7,282 nt of DNA, taken from positions 1 through 7,282 of the forward strand of contig URUQ01000064.1 of the NCBI GenBank assembly GCA_900551145.1, in the 5' to 3' direction. This stretch comes from an uncultured Eubacteriales bacterium (lineage in GTDB: Bacteria; Bacillota; Clostridia; Christensenellales; CAG-917). A model generated the notes under the pieces. It worked only from the letters and a program-made list of their open reading frames with translations. It searched no databases and was not told where the DNA came from. Shown here piece after piece: positions 1 through 4,023 of this stretch (position 1 is the stretch's first letter; every line of letters begins with the position of its first letter). A program made the translations under genes and the position numbers.

Positions 1-52
1 GAGATCTCCACCGTCTAATTCGTCGGCAGCGTCAGATGTGTATAAGAGACAG
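1..52 (+). other. Nextera i5-side sequencing adapter (artefact)
   Basis: This is library adapter, not genome. Positions 1-11 resemble the end of the Illumina P5 arm with one mismatch (GAGATCTCCAC where GAGATCTACAC is expected). Positions 12-19 read CGTCTAAT, which I recognise as an i5 index. Positions 20-33 are TCGTCGGCAGCGTC, and 34-52 are the 19-bp Tn5 mosaic end AGATGTGTATAAGAGACAG. Genomic sequence starts at 53. The mosaic end should not be read as a native transposon end. Confidence 0.98.
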
Positions 53-132
53 TCCGATTAGCGGACGGCTCTTCCAAAGTTGTTCGCTATTTAGCACCTA
101 CTTTCAATAAAGCAAATATTGAAAAGCGATAA
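53..132 (+). CDS. Possible C-terminal fragment of an unidentified protein, convergent to upp
   Basis: A frame open from the adapter junction (first whole codon 55-57) to a TAA at 130-132 would encode about 25 residues, beginning RLADGSSKVVRY and ending NKANIEKR. The composition looks protein-like, and a gene ending here would explain why the next 280 nt are hairpin-rich and gene-free, as expected between convergent genes. A 25-codon open frame is common by chance and I recognise no family, so this is a tentative partial gene. Its 5' part lies beyond the contig. Confidence 0.3.
102..124. repeat. AT-rich inverted repeat
   Basis: TTTCAATA (102-109) and TATTGAAA (117-124) are perfect 8-bp inverted arms around a 7-nt loop (AAGCAAA). 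The stem has a single G/C pair and no U-run follows on either strand, so it is not a convincing terminator. It overlaps the end of the possible plus-strand gene. Confidence 0.45.
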
Positions 133-142
133 ATAACAATGA

Positions 143-206
143 AACACCCACCCGATACAAAACCCAACGTACTAAAGCGTACGTGATTTTGTAGCGGATG
201 GGTGTT
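143..206. repeat. Structured hairpin element, copy 2
   Basis: This is a long imperfect hairpin. Read on the plus strand, the lower stem pairs 143-150 (AACACCCA) with 199-206 (TGGGTGTT). After one C/A mismatch CCG (152-154) pairs with CGG's counterpart at 195-197, and after one A/G mismatch TACAAAA (156-162) pairs with TTTTGTA (187-193). Above it lies an asymmetric internal loop, CCCA (163-166) against GA (185-186). It is capped by the 6-bp stem ACGTAC (167-172)/GTACGT (179-184) with hexaloop TAAAGC. The apical module 163-186 matches 22 of 24 bases of the module at 291-314, while the lower stems differ in sequence. The strand that carries the functional structure is not resolved. No T-run follows, so terminator function is doubtful. 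I recognise no known RNA family. Confidence 0.75.
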
Positions 207-227
207 GACACAGTTAGTTGCGTTTTG

Positions 228-247
228 GGCGTTATTGTAATAAAGCC
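228..247. repeat. Small hairpin between the two structured elements
   Basis: GGC (228-230) and TTAT (232-235) pair with ATAA (240-243) and GCC (245-247) around a TGTA loop, with one G/A mismatch between the two stem blocks. It is weak alone, and is noted because it sits between the two long hairpins in a stretch with no supported gene. Confidence 0.35.
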
Positions 248-263
248 GATATTGAGATGAAGA

Positions 264-334
264 GCGCGAAAAAGCCCTTTGAACAGCAACCCTAACGTAC
301 TAATGCGTACGTGAGTTGTTGGACAAGGGGCTTT
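264..334 (-). terminator. Probable intrinsic terminator of the uracil permease-upp mRNA
   Basis: Read on the minus strand, the structured hairpin at 271-334 ends in AGGGCTTTTT (269-278), a GC-rich stem base followed by five Ts. It is the only hairpin downstream of upp with a usable T-run in that direction, about 80 nt past the upp stop codon. It therefore probably ends the operon transcript, as a second role for this copy of the repeat. Confidence 0.5.
271..334. repeat. Structured hairpin element, copy 1
   Basis: This has the same architecture as the element at 143-206. On the plus strand AAAGCCCTTTG (271-281) pairs with CAAGGGGCTTT (324-334), including one T/G wobble. An AA/GA internal loop follows, then CAGCAAC (284-290) pairs with GTTGTTG (315-321), again with one G/T wobble. 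The conserved apical module 291-314 then has CCTA opposite GA and ACGTAC (295-300)/GTACGT (307-312) closing hexaloop TAATGC. The lower stems share little sequence with the other copy yet remain paired. Both wobbles are G-U in plus-strand RNA and A-C mismatches in minus-strand RNA, favouring a plus-strand structure for this copy. The single C/A mismatch in copy 2 points the other way. Confidence 0.78.
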
Positions 335-357
335 GTAAGGAACGAAGTGACGGAATA

Positions 358-384
358 GCGATTGTTACGCTTTGCGTCAATCGC
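358..384. repeat. Hairpin just downstream of upp
   Basis: GCGATTG (358-364) pairs with CAATCGC (378-384). Inside, ACGC (367-370) pairs with GCGT (374-377) around a TTT loop, with a two-base bulge TT at 365-366. It lies about 30 nt past the upp stop codon. No T-run follows on either strand, so it is more likely a 3'-end stabilising structure or REP-like palindrome than a terminator. Its sequence is unrelated to the two conserved hairpins at 143-206 and 271-334. Confidence 0.6.
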
Positions 385-412
385 GTCCAATGCTTTTCGC
401 TCAATAGTGGCT

Positions 413-1051
413 TTATTTCGTGCCGAAGAGGCGGTCGCCGGCATCTCCGAGCCCCGGCAAAATATATCCCACGTCGTTGAGTTGACGATCAAGCGTCGAG
501 ACGTATATCTTGACGTCGGGGTGTGCGTTGGCAACGGCTTCGACACCGATCGGTGCGCCGATAATGTTCATAAGGCGGATCTCTTTGCAACCGCGCTTTT
601 TGAGAAGGTCGATTGCTCCGACTGCACTGCCACCCGTTGCGAGCATCGGGTCGAGAAGGATTGCGATGGAGTTTTCAATGCCGTCGGGAAGCTTGCAATA
701 ATACTCGTGCGGTTCAAGAGTTTCCTCGTCGCGGTAGAGTCCGATATGTCCCACTCTTGCCGTGGGGAAAAGCGTATGCACGCCGTTGACCATACCGAGT
801 CCCGCTCTCAAAATGGGGACGATAGTGACCGCACCGTCTGCGACCATGGTTTGTTCGCACTCTTCAAGAGGAGTTTTTACCATGACCTTCTTGGTGGGAA
901 CGTCTTTGAACGCCTCGTACACCATAAGCGTGGTGATTTCCTCAACGAGTTCTCTAAACTCTTTCATGCTTGTCTTTTCATCGCGCAAGATTGCAACCTT
1001 GTGTTGAATGAGCGGATGATTGAAAATCGTTACGTTCGGATATTCTTTCAT
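413..1051 (-). CDS. upp: Uracil phosphoribosyltransferase
   Basis: Upp converts uracil and PRPP to UMP and pyrophosphate in the cytosol, the key step of uracil salvage. The 212-residue product is full length for the family (about 208-210). The PRPP-binding loop ILLDPMLATGGSA is at residues 131-143, and the uracil-binding signature YILPGLGDAGDR at 196-207 lies near the C terminus. Both are intact, and the REYPN-like start (KEYPN) and HPLIQHK are typical. The ATG at 1049-1051 follows an AGAGG ribosome site by six bases. The gene lies 37 nt downstream of the uracil permease stop codon with no terminator between, so the two are almost certainly co-transcribed and share control by the attenuator-like leader in front of the permease. 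I see nothing damaged. Confidence 0.97.
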   Translation of the reverse strand: MKEYPNVTIFNHPLIQHKVAILRDEKTSMKEFRELVEEITTLMVYEAFKDVPTKKVMVKTPLEECEQTMVADGAVTIVPILRAGLGMVNGVHTLFPTARVGHIGLYRDEETLEPHEYYCKLPDGIENSIAILLDPMLATGGSAVGAIDLLKKRGCKEIRLMNIIGAPIGVEAVANAHPDVKIYVSTLDRQLNDVGYILPGLGDAGDRLFGTK

Positions 1052-1088
1052 ATATAGCCTCTAATAATTTTACTTATTTTTGTGCGGA

Positions 1089-2786
1089 TTATTCTTCCGT
1101 TATGGTGATTTCGCCGTCTTCTTGTGCTTCTTGTGCCTCTTCCTTGCGGAATTCTTCGACGACTGCCTCTTCTCTTTCCTTTTGTTTCTCGATAGCAATT
1201 TCGTTTACGCCGACCTCAAAATTTGCTTTGGGAGCGATTGCGCCCGCGATAAGGCTTTCGGGTTCGTCGGATTGATTGTCGTCGCCTTGCTTTTTCTCGA
1301 TTGCTTGGATAATTGCGTGCACTACGATGCCGAGGATAAGCGCGGTTGCGATAGAGGTGATTGTGATTGTCTTTTCAACCGTTCCGGCGGGGGTAAGCAC
1401 TACGTCTACGATTGCGCCATTATCAATGGTTTGACCGATTACGTCGCTTGCAAGTATCTTGTACGGAATTTTGATTGAGAGTCCGCCGATACCCGAGATG
1501 AGGATTGTAGAGACCGTGAAGAGGTTTTTGTTGTCGCCGAGGTCGATGTTTTTGAACATTTTGAGACCGCTTACCGCGATAAATCCGTAGAGCGTGAGGC
1601 ATACACCGCCCATTACGCAACTGGGGATAGTTTGCAACAGTGTCATAATCGGGCTGATGAAGGAAAGGATTATGCACATAATCGCAGCCGTGAAAATCGT
1701 GGATACGGAAGCGTTTTTGGTGATTGCGACGCAACCGACGCTTTCACCGTAAGTGGTGTTGGGGCAAACACCGAACACCGTGCCCGCGATAGAGCCAACG
1801 CCGTCGCCGAGGAGCGTACGGCAAAGACCGGGTTCACCTTCCACGAGGTCGCGTCCGATGATAGAACCGAGGTTCTTGTGGTCTGCGATATGCTCTGCAA
1901 AGACGACGAGTGCGACGGGTATGAACGCAAGCATGATTTCACCGACGCCCGCCCAAGTGATGGTCGTTGCAGTGCCTTTGCTTGCAGTCAAGATAGCCTC
2001 GCTTACGTTGCCGTTTACGAGTTCTTTAATGGCTTCGATAAGCGCAAAGTCGGGATAGTTCAAGAAAGCGGTTACACCCGTGAAAGAGCCGTCCTTTACA
2101 AAGTTTTCAACGAGCGGTTTCCAGTTGACTATCTTGAGGTATTCGACGTCGAAGCAGTATCCGAAAATCGAGAAGAATGAAGCCACCGCATAGCCCGTGC
2201 CGATACCGATGATGAACGGAATGAGGCGTCCCATTTTGAATTTCTTTTGAGTGGAGCAGATGCAAATCGTGATGAGCGTCACAAGGCCGCATAGGAGAGC
2301 GATGAGGTTGTAGCTCGCGTTGACGGTTGCACCGCTTGCCTTGACGATGTCCCCCATTGCACTGCCTGCCAAAGAAAGACCGATGAGCGCAACCGTAGGC
2401 CCGATGATGACGGGAGGCATAAGCTTGGACACCCATTTGCTACCCACGAACTTAATGATGAGCGCAAGCACCACGTATACGAGACCTGCCAAAATACCGC
2501 CGAGGATAATTCCGCAATATCCGAATGCGATTGCCGTCGAGAGCGAACTCAAAAACGCAAACGAGCTGGATATAATGACGGGGCTTTTGAATTTTGTAAA
2601 GAGAAGGTACACTATCGTGCCGATACCTGCGCCGAGGATTGCGGCGGGAATTTGCGTCGGAAGACCGATGATAGTCGGCACGGCGATGGTTGCTGCCATA
2701 ATTGCAAGCACTTGTTGGAATGCAAAGATGAGCATCTTGCCAAAAGGCGGTCTGTCGTTGACGTCATAAACGAGTTGATTGTTCAT
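1089..2786 (-). CDS. uraA: Uracil permease, NCS2 (UraA/PyrP) family
   Basis: This inner-membrane carrier takes up uracil, probably with protons. Many hydrophobic segments run from residue about 18 to 490, compatible with the 14-segment NCS2 fold. The family signature is clear. FAEHIADH at 296-303 holds a Glu (E298) matching the substrate-binding Glu of E. coli UraA. CPNTTYGES at 341-349 holds the second substrate Glu (E348) and conserved Tyr (Y346), and is followed by VAITKNAS. At 565 residues it is well over the usual 420-450. The excess is an insertion around 218-280, a long loop around 440-475, and a charged C-terminal tail (about 497-565) very rich in Glu, predicted cytoplasmic and possibly coiled-coil. 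The start ATG follows AGGAG by seven bases. Uracil rather than xanthine specificity is inferred from the adjacent upp. Confidence 0.93.
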   Translation of the reverse strand: MNNQLVYDVNDRPPFGKMLIFAFQQVLAIMAATIAVPTIIGLPTQIPAAILGAGIGTIVYLLFTKFKSPVIISSSFAFLSSLSTAIAFGYCGIILGGILAGLVYVVLALIIKFVGSKWVSKLMPPVIIGPTVALIGLSLAGSAMGDIVKASGATVNASYNLIALLCGLVTLITICICSTQKKFKMGRLIPFIIGIGTGYAVASFFSIFGYCFDVEYLKIVNWKPLVENFVKDGSFTGVTAFLNYPDFALIEAIKELVNGNVSEAILTASKGTATTITWAGVGEIMLAFIPVALVVFAEHIADHKNLGSIIGRDLVEGEPGLCRTLLGDGVGSIAGTVFGVCPNTTYGESVGCVAITKNASVSTIFTAAIMCIILSFISPIMTLLQTIPSCVMGGVCLTLYGFIAVSGLKMFKNIDLGDNKNLFTVSTILISGIGGLSIKIPYKILASDVIGQTIDNGAIVDVVLTPAGTVEKTITITSIATALILGIVVHAIIQAIEKKQGDDNQSDEPESLIAGAIAPKANFEVGVNEIAIEKQKEREEAVVEEFRKEEAQEAQEDGEITITEE

Positions 2787-2793
2787 TGTCTTT

Positions 2794-2798
2794 CTCCT
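2794..2798 (-). promoter_or_regulatory. Ribosome binding site of the uracil permease
   Basis: AGGAG on the minus strand, seven bases before the permease ATG. It lies about 50 nt past the leader terminator with no credible promoter between, so the permease can be translated only from transcripts that read through the terminator. Confidence 0.85.
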
Positions 2799-2845
2799 AT
2801 ATATAATTGTTTGTGACGAAATAAGCCTTATTTGCCTTCGAGGGC

Positions 2846-2874
2846 AAAAAAAAGATGTCCGCTTGGGACATCTT
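2846..2874 (-). terminator. Intrinsic terminator in the uracil permease leader (attenuator)
   Basis: On the minus strand, AAGATGTCC (2874-2866) pairs perfectly with GGACATCTT (2860-2852) around loop CAAGC. The 3' arm runs into eight consecutive Ts (2853-2846). This 9-bp stem with a U-tract is a strong Rho-independent terminator inside the 5' leader, about 60 nt before the permease ATG. The stop codon of the upstream 40-codon ORF ends only two bases before the stem. A ribosome terminating there would cover the 5' arm and block the hairpin, as described for the E. coli pyrE attenuator just past rph. Confidence 0.9.
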
Positions 2875-2876
2875 CG

Positions 2877-2999
2877 TTAGGCAATTATTGTATCGATAGA
2901 GGGAATGAGGCACTCGTCGAAGGAAGAAAACACATCCGATGCGACACTCGGTGTCACAATGTGAAGAGTTTTCTTGATTTTGACAATGCTTTGAGTCAT
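2877..2999 (-). CDS. 40-residue leader peptide of the uracil permease operon
   Basis: A short ORF starts at ATG 2997-2999, five bases after a perfect GGAGG, and ends at TAA 2877-2879, two bases before the attenuator stem. The peptide begins MTQSIVKIKKTLHIVTPSVA and ends IPSIDTIIA. It has no transmembrane segment, no signal peptide and no run of one regulatory amino acid (Ile 7, Ser 6, scattered), so amino-acid attenuation of the trp/his type is unlikely. The ideal ribosome site, the location between promoter and terminator, and the stop position argue that translation itself is the function. A ribosome close behind RNA polymerase would prevent the terminator and let uraA-upp be transcribed. 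A free-standing small protein gene with its own terminator is the alternative, but uraA would then lack a visible promoter. Confidence 0.72.
   Translation of the reverse strand: MTQSIVKIKKTLHIVTPSVASDVFSSFDECLIPSIDTIIA
2920..2957 (-). promoter_or_regulatory. Candidate RNA polymerase pause hairpin and U-rich tract inside the leader ORF
   Basis: On the minus strand GTGACAC (2957-2951) pairs with GTGTCGC (2947-2941) around a CGA loop: seven pairs, one of them G-U. About 10-12 nt later comes a pyrimidine-rich run, TGTTTTCTTCCTT (2932-2920). That spacing is what hairpin-stimulated pausing requires. E. coli pyrBI uses a comparable U-rich tract in its leader, where low UTP slows polymerase so the ribosome can catch up. 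The pause role here is inferred from layout only. Confidence 0.5.
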
Positions 3000-3009
3000 C
3001 TTGCCCTCC
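3000..3009 (-). promoter_or_regulatory. Leader-peptide ribosome site, complementary to sequence past the terminator
   Basis: GGAGG at 3009-3005 lies five bases before the leader ATG, the best Shine-Dalgarno in the window. The stretch GAGGGCAA (3008-3001) is perfectly complementary to TTGCCCTC (2847-2840), which begins in the terminator U-tract. Adding a G-U pair and the A of the ATG gives ten possible pairs. This pairing can form only in transcripts that pass the terminator. Confidence 0.6.
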
Positions 3010-3027
3010 AACCTTTACATTGAAAGT

Positions 3028-3056
3028 ATGTTAGCATACAAGCCAAATTTGCGCAA
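3028..3056 (-). promoter_or_regulatory. Putative promoter of the leader-uraA-upp operon
   Basis: TTGCGC (3056-3051) as the -35 region, a 17-nt spacer, and TAACAT (3033-3028) as the -10, preceded by TG one base upstream (extended -10). Matches are 3 of 6 and 4 of 6, with the extended element compensating. Transcription would start near 3021, giving a 5' end only about 20 nt before the leader ATG. The rest of the gap to the radical SAM stop codon (3057-3183) is AT-rich and holds nothing else I can support. Confidence 0.5.
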
Positions 3057-3183
3057 CCGATTTTCGACATTTTTTTCAGATAATACGATTTGTGTTTTTC
3101 TCCGCTCCGAATTTATTCCTTATATGCTTGATAATCTTAATATTAAATTACGATAGCGCACAGCGCAAAGTTTTACGCAATGC

Positions 3184-4014
3184 TTATTTATTCTCGTTGC
3201 GCGCCAATATCGCTTGCAACGCTTGCAAATCGAAGTCGGGCACATACTCTTCCGTTGCACTGTCGAGTTCTTGCGAAAAGCCGTTGGTAAGTCCCGCATC
3301 AAAGAATGCGTCCGTCGCCTCGCCGTACTCCTCTTGCGTTATACGCCTAAAAAGCACGGGGTGAGTCTCAACGGCGGGCGTCGGGAAATACTGTCCCATA
3401 AGACTCACAATCATATCTTTATCAATGCTTGCGATATCTTTTAGCACGCCTCTCGTATTCTCGATTGCGTTTGGCAAAACGAGATGTCGCACGATGACGC
3501 CCTTTTTCATCATATCGTCCTCATCAAAGACGTCTATGGGTTGCTGACGGCGCATCTCGGCAATCGCTTTGATTGCGACGTCCTCGTACCCTTTGGCATG
3601 CGAATACTCCCACGCAAGGTCGTCGTCGCTATACTTGAAGTCCGGCAAATACACGTCCACGAGTCCGTCGAGTTTTTTTAGGTTCGCGACGGTTTCGTAT
3701 CCGCTACTGTTCCACACGATAGGCAAATTCACCTTGTTTTTTGCCGTTTCAAGCGTTTTGGCAAGTGCCAAGGTGTAATTGGACGGCGTCACGAGATTGA
3801 TATTGTGCGCTCCGATATCTTTGAGATAGAGCATGCAATCGATAAGTTGTTTTTCTGATATTTCAAGCCCTTTCCCGCCGTGTGAAATCTCAAAATTTTG
3901 ACAAAATAAACAACGCAAGTTGCAACCGGAAAAAAAGATAGTTCCGCTACCTCTCGTCCCCGATAAACAAGGCTCTTCAAAATGATGCAAGCCGACTCGC
4001 GCTATTTTATACAT
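3184..4014 (-). CDS. Radical SAM protein, PflX / pyruvate formate-lyase-activase-like (COG1313 type)
   Basis: The 276-residue product has the radical SAM cluster motif CNLRCLFC (Cys 31, 35, 38) in the context GTIFFSGCNLRCLFCQN, which binds the 4Fe-4S cluster that cleaves S-adenosylmethionine. Other family stretches are SGTRGSG (18-24), VDVYLPDFKYSD (119-130), HLVLPN (177-182) and a C-terminal DSATEEYVPDFD. This resembles the PflX-type group, whose substrate is not established. Many relatives carry an extra N-terminal Cys-rich segment (CPRxCG type). This one begins at the point where that segment would end and lacks it. The ATG has no Shine-Dalgarno and lies nine bases after the oxidoreductase stop codon, in the same reading frame, so expression probably depends on reinitiation by ribosomes finishing the upstream gene. 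Confidence 0.85.
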   Translation of the reverse strand: MYKIARVGLHHFEEPCLSGTRGSGTIFFSGCNLRCLFCQNFEISHGGKGLEISEKQLIDCMLYLKDIGAHNINLVTPSNYTLALAKTLETAKNKVNLPIVWNSSGYETVANLKKLDGLVDVYLPDFKYSDDDLAWEYSHAKGYEDVAIKAIAEMRRQQPIDVFDEDDMMKKGVIVRHLVLPNAIENTRGVLKDIASIDKDMIVSLMGQYFPTPAVETHPVLFRRITQEEYGEATDAFFDAGLTNGFSQELDSATEEYVPDFDLQALQAILARNENK

Positions 4015-4023
4015 ATTCGATAT

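Noticed and set aside
34..52. Tn5 mosaic ends at both termini suggesting a composite transposon
   Set aside because: They are joined to Illumina index and primer sequences, so they come from tagmentation.
163..314. CRISPR repeat pair
   Set aside because: There are only two copies 128 nt apart, with long self-paired arms, no regular spacers and no cas genes.
104..546. Two short minus-strand ORFs (104-289 and 292-546) sharing a TYALVR peptide
   Set aside because: The shared peptide is only the translated apical module of the two hairpin repeats. The second ORF overlaps upp in another frame, and neither has a good ribosome site.
362..1057. 231-residue open frame on the plus strand, antisense to upp
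   Set aside because: It is the shadow of upp. The minus-strand product has all Upp motifs, and the antisense frame gives no recognisable protein.
2787..3020. PyrR-binding leader or purine riboswitch upstream of the permease
   Set aside because: I found no PyrR-type binding loop and no conserved purine riboswitch core on the minus strand. The leader is instead explained by a translated ORF plus terminator.
2832..3023. 63-residue plus-strand ORF across the permease leader
   Set aside because: It is antisense to the leader ORF, promoter and terminator, with no ribosome site or recognisable content.
3156..3166. GCGC-ACA-GCGC hairpin as terminator of the radical SAM gene
   Set aside because: The stem is only four pairs and no U-run follows on the minus strand, so it is too weak to call.
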